NCBI GenBank assembly: GCA_003971905.1
Contig: RSEE01000038.1
Coordinates: 372,001-436,000, forward strand
Length of the DNA stretch: 64,000 nt
Reading direction: 5' to 3'
From: Moniliella sp. 'wahieum'
Taxonomy: Eukaryota > Basidiomycota > Moniliellomycetes > Moniliellales > Moniliellaceae
Shown in pieces: positions 8,820-19,243 of this stretch. Made by a program: the position numbers and the translations under genes. Each line of letters starts with the position of its first letter. The stretch's first letter is position 1. Under the pieces are notes generated by a model. The model did not search any database and was not told the DNA's origin. It saw nothing but the letters and a program-made list of their open reading frames with translations.

Positions 8820-11800
8820 GAACTCGGGGGCGAAATGCGAATCATCCGGGCATTATATGACAGTGGGGCATTCCCATCCATTTGGAAAGACAAATCCGTC
8901 TTCACATCCATGACCCCTTGCGACGACGAGATAGAGGTTGCTAACGGGACACATGTAAAGGCGGAAGGACGAGGCACGGCCACAATCCGTATCCGATGCT
9001 TAGGAGGACACCAAATGGAGATAAAACTCCCCAACAGCCTATACATGCCCCGTTTCAGCCGAAATCTCGTCAGTGTAGCACACCTGTCGAACACCGGAAT
9101 CGCATCATACTTCGCCCCACACCAGAAGGTATCTGGCTTGGTAACCCAGGATCCACCCTACGAAAAGTAACCGGCAGTGACTATCAATTCACGATCTTAC
9201 ACAACCCGCGAACGCCACCCACACCCCTGCGGGCCATGGCGACCAAACCGATCAAACCGGCCGACCCACCCTCAACCCCAAACTCCCTCGCAGCATCCCT
9301 GGCCCTGGACCACGTCTCTAAAGCCCACAAACGCTGGAACCACGCAGCCATCGACCTCCTCCCCTGGCTTACACGATCGGAAACCGCAGGCCTCCGCGTC
9401 ACAGCCAAGCATATCTCCCTCTGTCGTTCAGAGTGGGATTGCCCAACATGCGCGGTGGCACTAGCGACAGCATCGCCCCATCCGAGCCGGGACCGCCTCC
9501 GATCCAAAAGACCTTTCGAGGTCCTCCACGTCGACGTAGTAGACCTCCCCCGGGTAACCGGCATGGGGCACGGATACGCCCTCGTCGCCGTTGATGACTT
9601 CACGCGGTACGTCTTCCACCACAGCGATCCCGACAAAGGGCGCTGCAACGAAGGAACTGCGGAACCTCATATTGCGGGAGCAACGCTACGGCCCGGACAG
9701 ACTGCTGCGGACTTTGCGCACGGACAACGCCCCGAATTGACAAGCGCACTGCAACCTTTTCTGGACGAGCAAGGCATCACGTCAGAACGGACAATCCCGG
9801 GGCAGAGTGCTAGCAACGGTGTGGCTGAGCGTGCCATCCGAACCATAACGACTCGTGCAAGGCAGTTGCTCTTGGGTACAGGTCTTCCGACGTCGGACTG
9901 GTGGGAACACAGCCTCCACGCTGCGTGCTTCACCCAAACCAAATGCCACTCAAAACATCCGGGGAAGACAACAATCGCGATTTGAGCGACAAAGGCCACG
10001 CATACTCGTTACCGATGCAACCCTTTGGCCGCGTTGCATACCTCCATCTGCCCGAGTCACGCCGCGAGCACAAGCTCAGCGCGCGGGCAGAGGAAGGTAT
10101 GCTGGTAGGATACCACCATCAGCGCGGATCAAAGGGATGGCTCTTCGCCACATACCAACCATCCCTGGGTACCTTCACCTACCGCTGGTCGAAACCGTAC
10201 AAATGGGGCAACGCCATCTACCCCCATCTCCACCCCGACCACTTCCCACCCGACATCTCCAAATCACCTCAAATTAAAATCGACAGTGAAAAAGACGATA
10301 ACCCTACTCCGCCAGCCGCGGCAGCACCCATGCCCCGAACCGCCGCCACACACCCCCAGACACCCGCTCCCACCACCACCCCCCTCCGCGCCGCTACCCC
10401 CTCCGCCAGCGCACCACCCGCACCTCCCTCGACCTGCACACACTCCCAATCGCTGACGACCCCACCGACACGACCTACCATGCTCGTGCTGCAGCCGCCA
10501 CGCCCCACTGCGCCGCACCAGAGATCGGCATCGCCCGCCCCCTACCTGACACATCCGCCCCCCCGTTTGCCGACACAGTTCAACCTCCCGAATACGCCGC
10601 CATGACTGCTCTCAGCGCACCCATCCACCCGGACACGGTTCAGCTCACCAAGGATGGCGTACCCCTCGCTCCCAAGACGCTCAAGGGTCTCGAGACTCAC
10701 CCCTCCTTTGCCATGGTCAAGCAGGCTATGGCCGACGAGGTGGCCACACTCGCGCGATACGGCACCTACGAGGCTACGTACCCACCACCGGGTGCACAAA
10801 TCCTCATAGGACTATGGCGCATCACCACAAAGACGGACGCCGAGGGCCGGTTCCTGCGCCACCGCGCGCGCTTTGTCGCGGGCGGACACCAACAATCGGC
10901 CGAGACTTGGGGCCAGACGTTCGCACCATCGGTGCGCACACCTGCCATCCTGACCCTCGTCGTGCTGGCCGAGAAGTATAAGTTTGGCCTCTTCTCGGCG
11001 GACGTCAATGCAGCGTACCTGAACGCCCCCCTCGAAGAAGCAGTCTACATCCGCCCACCCCCCTACTTCCCCGAAGCGGGTGGTCGCGTGTGGCGTCTCA
11101 AGAAGAGTCTATACGGGCTACATCAGAGCGGAGCAAACTGGGCACGATACATCCGGAACCTGCTGCGTGACAAGCTCGGCTTCACGCAAAGCTTGACCGA
11201 GCCCTGCTTGTTCGTGCGCGCTGCACCACCGGGTGAGCAGATCCTCCTGGCGGTCCACACCGACGATCTGCTCCTCGCATGCAAGTCACACCAAAAGTAC
11301 GAGGAGTTTATGGCCGAGATAAACACACACATTGATGTTCGTGGTAACGGTCCCCTTCACTACCACCTGGGATGCCAATACGATCGGATCGGTGGGGAGC
11401 TGTACCTGAGCCAACCAAAGTTCATCGAGGAAGTGGTGGCAAAGCACCACATCAAAGCCCCGTGGATCCGGACTCTCCCACATCCCGTACGGATGATACC
11501 GCCCCGTGCCGACCCTGAACCCCCATCCCTCCCAGCCTTGCGCAAGGCATATCAGGGGAAGATCGGATCGGGACTGTGGGCTGCACGAATGGGCCGGCCT
11601 GACTCCCTCTTCGCTATCACGGCCCTCAGCAGAGCCGCTGCCGACCCATCGCAGCAGCATCATCAAGCAGTCGATGACTTCCTTCGCTACCTGTACCATA
11701 CTCGAGGAAAGGGCCTGAGGTTGACCCCAACATCAGATGCACCGGCCATTGCGCTGTATACAGATTCCGACTTGGCGGGAGATCCCATCCAGGCACGCTC

Positions 11801-12260
11801 CACATCTGGATGCCTACTGATGGTGTACGGTGTGCCGGTGTCGTGGCGATCCATTCTTCAGCCGAAGAGCGTTACCAGTACCGCCGCCGCCGAATATACG
11901 GCAGGATATGATGGACTGGTTGACGCCAACTATGTCAAGAACATCATGATCGAGCTTGGGGCCATCGGCGAGGGTACACCCATTCATTGGTATTGCGACA
12001 ATAAGTCTGTCGTCGATCTCGCCCACAAATTTGGCAGCACCGGCAAGCTCCGAGAGCTGAAGATCCGGTACCACAATGTACGGCAACACGTGGACTCGGG
12101 CGAGGCCATACTTGTACACATCCCCGGCGAAAGGAACCCAGCGGACGTCCTCACCAAGCCTCTCGGCCGTCCCGCCCTGACAAGCCATCTTGCTCAACTC
12201 CGCGTCGAGGAGATGGATCCAGTCCACATGACTGGGCCCTCCGGTCAGCGGGGGTGTTGA
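8820..12260 (+). CDS. pol: Copia Pol: protease, integrase, reverse transcriptase, RNase H
   Basis: Protease shows ALYDSGA at about 8850-8870. The integrase HHCC region shows HKRWNHAAIDLL (about 9320) and CPTC (about 9440), followed by the catalytic core (HVDVVD near 9530, VAVDDFTRYVF, TDNAPELTSAL in another frame, and NGVAERAIRTI near 9830). A Pro/Thr-rich linker (10290-10600) leads into an intact RT: FSADVNAAYLNAPLEEAVYI, RLKKSLYGLHQSGANW and VHTDDLLLA near 11255, where most copia RTs have YVDD. RNase H has LYTDSDLAGD and TAAAEYTAG. Frame breaks occur near 9165, 9620 and 9930 and before 10602. The stop codon TGA (12258-12260) lies inside the 3' LTR. Confidence 0.9.
12250..12254 (+). other. 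Short polypurine tract before 3' LTR
   Basis: GGGGG directly abuts the TGTT of the 3' LTR, the expected place for the plus-strand primer. It is very short. A clear primer-binding site after the 5' LTR was not identified. Confidence 0.4.
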
Positions 12261-12414
12261 CATCCGTCCTAGGACCGCGCGGACCCTGAGTCACGTGAGT
12301 CAGCTTTCATTCCTTCCGAGCTCGCACCAGTCTTCTGGACGAGTCAGTCGCAGAAGCTTCTTAGTCCAATACGACGTTCAGTGCTCACATTCTGTGGTAG
12401 TAGCGAGGCCGACA
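12255..12414 (+). repeat. 3' LTR of copia element (160 bp)
   Basis: Same sequence as the 5' LTR apart from one extra C and one substitution. Followed by the duplicated CTTGA. Confidence 0.95.
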
Positions 12415-12419
12415 CTTGA
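12415..12419. repeat. Target site duplication CTTGA, right copy
   Basis: Matches 7371-7375. It continues into AGCTTGAAG, so the target was an AGCTTGAAG tandem array. Confidence 0.9.
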
Positions 12420-13240
12420 AGCTTGAAGTTTTGGAAGCGTCAGCTGCATCAGAGTGCGCAGCCGACCTCAGCCTGAGGCCCGAGGGCCTGACGCTAGCAT
12501 GAAGCGGGTTGTAACATGTAACTGTCGATATAGCTGACCCCCAAAGCATCCACAACTCGCCCAACGAATGTCAACTTAATTGCGTCCCAAGCTGGTTTTA
12601 TCGTCAACGTCCAACGAAGTCCCTGCTCCATGTGGTTGCTGAGGGTCGGCACATGCCACCAGCCACATCTCAAATGCGCACAGATCCCGTGACACCAGCT
12701 TCTTTCTCTCACCACATTGAATTAACACCACACAAACCACAAACCTATAGTAGGTGGACGTGGAGCTCGCGTGTGGAGATATGAGAGTACTAGAGGACCA
12801 CCCGGGCCTACGGCCCGGTATGCGTACTCCAGATGCTTTTAAATTGGATCAATGAAAAAAAGATGTGGGAAACAACAGTAGGAGAGTGGTGGAGTGCAAC
12901 GTTTGAGATCACTCGACGGAGAGGATCGTACGAGGTCAGCTGCGAAGTAGCCTTCAAAACAAGGTGTTGAGGCAAGGGAGAGGGTGCGGCAACCCTTTCT
13001 GACGGGAAGGAGACAGAAGAGAGAGGCAGGAGATGGAGCGAGTAAGAGGTAGAGGGTGTACATCAGCCTGCTGTACATCAGCCTGCGACCAGACTGTTAT
13101 GCGAACATCAACAACCAACTTGAGAACTGTGCAGGGAAACCACAGCACTACCCTCTCACAGAGTGGTACTTCTCGTAGACGAAAAATGGAAAGAAAACAG
13201 AGGGGAGAAAATAGATGAAAAGACTATCAAACTTCAAGCT
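12420..13240. other. Intergenic, hairpin at 12802-12818
   Basis: No gene is seen. A perfect 7-bp hairpin CCGGGCC-TAC-GGCCCGG lies at 12802-12818. CTCAGCCTGAGG-type palindromic words occur at 12465-12500. 13231-13250 is an AGCTTCAAG tandem stretch that contains the stop codon of the next gene. Confidence 0.5.
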
Positions 13241-14147
13241 TCAAGCTTGAGGTAGGACGGCTGAAGCGGCCGAGAGAATCTGACTGGGGGAAGGCGCCGA
13301 AACCGAGATCTTGGGCATGATCTCTTCCTCGACCGAGGCGACAACCGAAGGGGCAGGAAGCTTGCCCAGCTGAGAAGACAAGACATCCGCGACGGACGAA
13401 GCGGCCTGGGTAGGAGCAGCAGCAGCTTCGGTTCCCAACGAAGAGATGCCTTCTGCCACACTGGAAAGCACCTGGGTGGGCAGAGAGAAATCCCCGCTCG
13501 CGGAGAAGGAGAAGGACGCCTTCAAGTCCCGCTTGGCCAGACTCAGTGACGGAAGGGGGAACTTGGAAGCAACATCTGACGGAAGGGAAGTGATGGCCCG
13601 CTGAACAATGGATGTAACCTGGGCAGGGGAAGCGTTCTGCCCTGACTGGCTCACAACGTGTTGAACAGACGATATGATCTCGCCCGGCTGAGGAGCAATT
13701 CCCTCAAAGTTACTCAGTGTCTTCTGCAGTGCAGAAGAGATATCATCAAGAGAGGGTGACTTGGGCAGCTGCTGCTGAATCTGCGACGTTAATTGCGAGA
13801 TGGAAGGGAAGCTGGCACTGACGCTTCCTCCGGCTTGGAATCCATCACGCGCAAGAGGAGGGGATGGCACTTGTACCCCAATCTTGCTCCCATGCCGACG
13901 GTGGAGCGGCTGGCCCACACCATGGAACCGATTGTGGCGAGGAAGAACGGTGGTGGCGGCAGCCACGGCCGAGCTCGCCCCCTGGGCGGCTGCCAGAAGC
14001 GGATCTTCCTCCAGCTGGGCCTCTGTTGTTTGAACCAATATCAGCTTCTTGATTCTCGTTTGGGTTGATCAAGAATAAGAGGCGTTTGAACGTACTCGCG
14101 GCCAACGCGATGGCAAGAAGACACAAAGAAAGTGAGGTGAAACGCAT
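13241..14147 (-). CDS. Secreted Ser/Ala-rich protein, unrecognised family
   Basis: The ATG at 14147 opens a clear signal peptide (MRFTSLSLCLLAIALAA). A GTACGT..AACAG intron of about 75 nt (around 14020-14090) interrupts it and splices in phase to AQLEEDPLLAAAQGASS. The mature part continues as one open frame of about 260 residues, rich in Ser, Ala and Gln, with repeated amphipathic pieces such as ISQLTSQIQQQLPKSPSLDD, IISSVQHVVSQ and LPTQVLSSVAEGIS. Two dibasic or His/Arg-rich sites (LAKRDLKASF; HRRHGSK) could be processing sites. No catalytic domain is seen. It could be a wall-associated or effector-like protein, but that is only inference. The stop codon TGA lies within an AGCTTGAAG repeat. 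Confidence 0.7.
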
Positions 14148-15677
14148 CGCGGAAGGGACACTGGATTGAGATGTTTTACTGCAGTGTGTGGTGGGGAGGA
14201 GCAAAGGGAAATTTAGTTAGCGTACTAAATGCTTGTGGGTACAGCCTGCGGTTACTTATATGATTGTACGCTCTCCCTGGGATGGCGAAGGCGACACTGT
14301 GGGTATGAAAACTGTGGGCGCCGATCATCTCGATCATCTCACTGTCAAAGGACGCAAAACGACCTACCCAACAGAACACTGCATCTCCAACATGAATCTG
14401 CAGCCCTCATAACGCGCAACGCATATATGTATCCGCCTATGTACCATTCTGGGTGGAAAGGTGAAATGCAGATTTTTGATCAACGTCCCTGACTATCTGT
14501 CACACCACATCCTGTGTTGGATGTCGCTCCTACTCTCGATCGGAATTGCACATAAATGCATATTCTTCTTTAGTAGTTATCGTTACACAAACCCACCCCC
14601 CTTTTGGACTAAAAGCAGGGGTGAGCTCACAGGCTTTTACCCGAGAGAGTTATTACTGAGGCCCTGTTTCCACAGAGGCAAGGAGCGAGTGGTAAATGCA
14701 CTGCCGCAACGACGATCCTGTTCCCCGCCCGGCCGTGTCGATCGGTACAGTACAGCAAGTGGACTAAGGCGTAACAGCAACTGTAACTGCATCTTGGCAG
14801 TACTTAGTAGGCAGCAATAAAACGCCACGGCGGATTGTGATATTTTTGTCTGCGGCCCAGTGCTCCTGTGGTATTGTGGCCTCGCTCGCGCTCACTCGCG
14901 GGTGCTCGCTCTTGCTCGCGCTCTCATCAATTCTTAGCTGACGTGCAAACATCACTGCATCACGTAGGCCCTCAGGTGGTCCTTGACCTGGAGGGCTCAG
15001 GGTCGGAAGAACCTCTACTACTATTATCCGCAGGCTTACAATCCTTTCGAAAAATGATCCCCCCACACTCTGCCAGCCGTTGGCTATCCACCCCCGCGTA
15101 CCTCAGTATATTTGGCCGGTTCTCGATGATTCATTGCACCGTCGTCTTCTTCGCCACTTTCACAGTCTGTTCCTTGCGTTCCATGAAGGCTAGCGAAATA
15201 ACAGCCACGAGCCTCATCCGTACAGAACATCATTTAACCTGTGTGGATGGTGAAGCTGTTGGTATAGGACAGTAGCGTATGTTGTAGGTGATCGATTGCA
15301 GGCGAGGGAAGAGAGACGTTTTGGTGATAATAAGCACTGGGATGGAGAGCCATAAAAAGAGGAAAGGCTATACCAGTGGTTGGCTTATGCTGCGGCCACG
15401 CGCATCTCACAACAGCCTTCGGAGTCCACGGAGTCTTATAGATGGTAGTGAGGCCGAGGCACTGAGGGCTGGAGCCCTGAGGCTGGAATGGCTGCGAGAC
15501 TGGTGAAGGGCGAAGCTTCCGGCGCTAGTCAATAGTCCGAACCGTCGCAATAAATTACCGCTTAGCGTTCTTCGCCGGTGTGAAGGATGCGTAATATGCT
15601 CATCCAGAGCTGGAGAGAATCATCGCCATTAATTATTGCTGTCGAGCACCATGGCCTCAAGAGAGGGTATGTTTAGT
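14148..15677. other. Intergenic, no gene recognised
   Basis: No open frame here has a recognisable domain. 14878-14930 is a CTCGCTCGCG-type low-complexity stretch. Confidence 0.55.
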
Positions 15678-17524
15678 TTAGAAGACAGATCGCCCGGACG
15701 TCCCGGCTTCCGGTGGATCAACCTCTAGTACTGCGGAGTGGATCAGATTGACCGCTTTGAGCGCACTCCTGCGGTGGATGGCCGTTGAGATTGAGATCTC
15801 GGAAGCACCTTGGGAGATGAGCTCAATGTTAATGTTGCCTTCGGCGAGGGTGGTGAACATCTTGCCTGCCACACCGATGGCGCTCCGCATCTCCTTGCCA
15901 ACAAGGGATACGATTGCCATGTCCCGGATCACCGACATTCCCAATCGGGGAAAGATCGGCCTTGACCCGGTTAAGGTGGCGCGTCGTGCCCGAGATAGCC
16001 ATGGAGACGTGAACTTCTGAGGTGGCAATCAGGTCGACCACGACGCCGTACCGATTGAGAACCGAAAAAAATGCGGGCGAAAAAGTCGTGCGAGATGGTT
16101 TTACGGTTAGAGTGCACGTTGAGGACCACAACATCATCCTTGATCGTAACGGCCGTAGGGAGTTTGCGCTTGTTTTCCTTGGGAGGAGGGGGGGGTAAAC
16201 GGTGATGTGGGGGTAACGGCACCACTGGCCAATGGTGTAGCAGGCTGCGTTACGTGGCCATCCACACCATGGTCCTGCGACGGAGTGGGCACAATCACCG
16301 TCCCTTGTCCCTTGGGGTTTTCCACATTCTTGATGCGGATCGGGATGGCCTCTCGGATGGCCTGCTCCATGGTGAAGGGATGGATGACCTCCGATCCGTA
16401 GTAAGTCAACTCGGCTGCCTCTTCGGGCGAAATGGCGGGGATAAGACGAGCTGAGGGCACCTTCCTTGGGTCTGCGGTAAATACACCGTCGACCTCTTTC
16501 CAGATCTGAAGCTCCTCGGCCCCCACACCCACAGCGCACAAAGCCGCACAAAGATCGGTATACCCTCTGCCCACTTGGGCTAGAATTGAGCCTGGAACAT
16601 TGCCAAAGTACCCTGTCACAACAGGAACATGGCCCGGTGGCACCTCCCGCAGCAGCTCACCCAACCGCGCAGAGAGGCGGGAGTAAAAACGTGTGATCCA
16701 AGAACACCTCGCCGCCCGCCGCCTCAATTTTGCTGGCCAAGCCCGACTCTCTCCATGAAATGGTGGTCAATCACGTTCTCCAGCGTGATGAGCGTCGAGG
16801 GAACACCGCTGTCTTGCAACGCATATGAAACGATGCGACAGGACAGCCGCTCGCCCAAGCCCATGATCACATCCTTGGTCCGGGGCGAAATCTCCTCAAT
16901 GATCTACCGCGCTCGTCAGCTCGTGTCCCAAACAGAAATAAGACCGTCAATGACAGAACAAGTGAAAAAAACATACACGGGCAGCAAGTAAAAAGTCACG
17001 CAGACGCGAGCAATCCTCCGTAAGGTCCTGCTCGAGCTGCGCGAGCAGCTCTGGGTTCTTTACGTTGGCCCTGCAGATTCAAGATGATCCTCAAGGATCC
17101 GGTCGACCGTGGCCTGGTATGCAGGCACGTTCACCGCGGGGGATGAGTCGCCCCTAGAAGGGGAGGGGGAGGGGGAGGCATTAGCTAGATGTGACAGGCG
17201 CGTTTCCAGCCCACGCGCCGAAGGTCGGCGTGCCGGTGTAGAGGGAACAGATCCGAGCGAGGCAAACGAGGCCGAAAGCGAGGGGGGGTCGTTGTCTTCT
17301 TCTTCCAGGGCCTCGCGAGCAGCTTGGAGAAGCAAGTTAGTCGTCCCGAGTGCCTTGGTCTTGCCCGAGCGAGCTGAGCAGACCACGGCCACACGGTGTG
17401 AAGCACGGTAAGACGGCACGATGTCCCTAACGATCGTGGGGAGGAATTTGCCAACACTTGTTCCTCCGTACTTCTGCACGATCCAGGATGAGGGTGGATT
17501 TGTGGCAAGGGGTGATGAGGGCAT
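15678..17524 (-). CDS. HOM3: Aspartokinase
   Basis: Catalyses phosphorylation of aspartate, the first step towards threonine, methionine and homoserine. From the ATG at 17524 the kinase N-terminus reads WIVQKYGGTSVGKF, then VAVVCSARSGKTKALGTTNL. Further on come EISPRTKDVIMGLGERLSC, VPVVTGYFGNVPGSILAQVG, GRGYTDLCAALCAVG, ELQIWKEVDGVFTADPR and AAELTYYGSEVIHPFTMEQA. The C-terminal tandem ACT domains contain NVHSNRKTISHDFFARI, VVVDLIATSEVHVSMAIS and INIELISQGASEISIS. One intron spans about 16976-16904. There are at least five frame breaks, for example at the A-run 16065-16071 and the G-run 15947-15950, where losing one base restores the ACT domain. A feedback-sensitive fungal enzyme is expected from the ACT domains. 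Stop at 15678. Confidence 0.95.
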
Positions 17525-18139
17525 GGTGGTGGTGGGTTCAGGCAAAGAGGTTGGGATCTGGAGCTCCGAGGAGACGCAAGTTGTCCTCACAACCTTGCAG
17601 GCTAAGCGCTCTAAGTCCGCATCGGAGAAGTTCGTGGAGCGGAAAAAAGTCTGGCGATTCGCAGCTAACCCTAGCACCTCAAACTGTGCTTTATCCAAGG
17701 GTGGCGTTATAACTCCCGAGTCGTGTCGTGCAGAATTGCATACAGCCGACCCACATTTGGGTCTGGCCGGTGACGTCACCAGTGAAGCGTAAAGCTTGAA
17801 GCTCGAAGAGCTTGACTTCAACATTCGGGCATTTGCTACGCCGACCGGCTGCGTCTCTCCACTGTGTAGGGCGCAGAGTAGGACGTCGGACGCCACACAC
17901 GCGTGGGTATTGCATTACAATGACGGTAAAGATACTTGCGCTGGGCGAAGATCGGACTAGTAGAGCACAAGGCGGCCCAGCAGGAACACAAGGCTAGTCA
18001 GGACCAAGCGCAAAAGGGGGCAAATATAATCCGCAACATGGAGCGACGAAAACCGATATCCTTCGTCGGCGGGCGCGAAACCAAATAGACCTCCCCATTT
18101 GGACGTGAGATAAACTCATCCAACCAACCCGCATCCTGC

Positions 18140-18840
18140 TTACGCAACCGCTGCTTCGCTGGCTTCCGTTCTCATTTGCTCTTCCTTGGGATCCGAGGCG
18201 AGGTCAGTGGGAGCGATGCGATAGTAGGTGAGGTTTTTTCTCCGACACGGCCAACAATGACGAAGGCGGATCCACTACTGGGGCTTTTTTAGTGGGGAGA
18301 GGGGGGAAGCAGCGGGGTGAAACAGGTTCGGGCGTCCAAGAACCATCACTCGTGTCGAGGTTAGCAGCGAGTGTGAGCAGGTGGACATGGTGTGCTGCAG
18401 CTCTGCGAGGCCCGAATCAAGCAGGAAAATGAGTTTAGTGACCGCCAGGAGGGCCACAATTCCTGCAAGTATACATGCCTTTTCCCACCCCCCTTTGCTT
18501 GGGGGCAGGAATGACTGGCTCGATGATCGTGTTCAGTTTGTGAGGCGGGTGGCAGCAGACAGGGTGAGGAGACGGTGGGTCTGACTAATAGCGCATGCGT
18601 CGAGTTCGATGCGCAGGTATAGGGCCACGTCGGCACAGGACGAATTAAAGTGAACGTGGATCGCAAGTTTGCTAATGCCCCAGCCGCCGCTCTGCTTCGG
18701 GGGATGGAGCAGCCGCTGCGCATTCACTGGTCGCCATGGGTGGTGGTGGTGTTGGTGGATTGACGTTGGGGTGGCCCCGCATCTGGCCGACGCGTCCTTT
18801 AAGTACACCAAACGCGTCGGGTGTTCCACCTGCTTCATTA
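18140..18840 (-). CDS. Possible small unrecognised protein
   Basis: Several minus-strand pieces look coding but sit in different frames: YLRIELDACAISQTHRLLTL (around 18620-18590), TIIEPVIPAPKQRGVGKG (around 18520), a hydrophobic IVALLAVTKLIFLLDSGL (around 18450-18400), and a hydrophilic end NLTYYRIAPTDLASDPKEEQ ending AAVA with a stop at 18140. Given the frequent indels in this window they may be one small membrane-anchored protein. I do not recognise the family. The grouping is inference. Confidence 0.25.
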
Positions 18841-18856
18841 ATCATTCCGCGTGTGT

Positions 18857-18889
18857 GCTACGTACTACGTACGGAGAGAAGTACGTAGC
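18857..18889. repeat. 10-bp inverted repeat (GCTACGTACT/AGTACGTAGC)
   Basis: The arms are perfect complements at 18857-18866 and 18880-18889 with a 13-base spacer that itself carries ACGTACG. Confidence 0.7.
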
Positions 18890-19243
18890 TGCGCTCCTAC
18901 ACTTGCTGGCGTACAAGGAGTGAAATTGAGCTGCTTCAACATATCAGCTCAAATTCAATGCTCAAAGGAAGACACAACTCACGTATATCATTCCCTTTCT
19001 ACAGGCACAAACGCACGCAAGCAAGCCAGCAGCAACGGTAAGAGCGGCGATCTGAGAAATCGTATCGGATTACAAAAGATGAATGCAAAGTGGGTAACCA
19101 TAGTGGTAAGAGAGCAAGCGCCTCGCCGCAGGCGAAGGGAATAGGAAGAGGATGAAGTCAAGAGGCAAGAATAGCACGAGGGGAGTAGGCATGAGGCGCA
19201 CTGCATCAGAGTCATTAAACGAACGTGGACCGACAGACCGAAG

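Larger units (their letters stand above)
7376..12414 (+). mobile_element. Full-length Ty1/copia LTR retrotransposon
   Basis: Two near-identical direct LTRs (7376-7534 and 12255-12414) begin TGTTGA and end CGACA, and are flanked by the 5-bp duplication CTTGA. Between them lie gag, protease, integrase, reverse transcriptase and RNase H in that order. Integrase before RT defines the copia (Pseudoviridae-type) order. The LTRs differ at one substitution and one single-base indel, so the insertion is recent. The internal reading frame is nevertheless broken about six times before RT, while the RT-RNase H part (10602-12260) is one uninterrupted 552-codon frame. Recent insertion plus many indels argues that several breaks are sequence errors. 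Confidence 0.95.
17525..19243. other. Intergenic or poorly resolved region
   Basis: No gene is clearly recognised. A possible small minus-strand gene lies at 18140-18840 (separate entry). A 10-bp perfect inverted repeat lies at 18857-18889. An AGCTTGAAG-type motif at 17791-17815 sits in the aspartokinase upstream region. Confidence 0.5.

Noticed and set aside
7588-12260. Programmed frameshifting as the cause of the copia frame breaks
   Set aside because: Breaks occur about six times and in host genes at the same rate, so error is simpler. Only the single UAG was kept as a candidate recoding site.
15678-17524. Aspartokinase as a pseudogene
   Set aside because: Conserved motifs continue unchanged across every break and the breaks sit at homopolymers.
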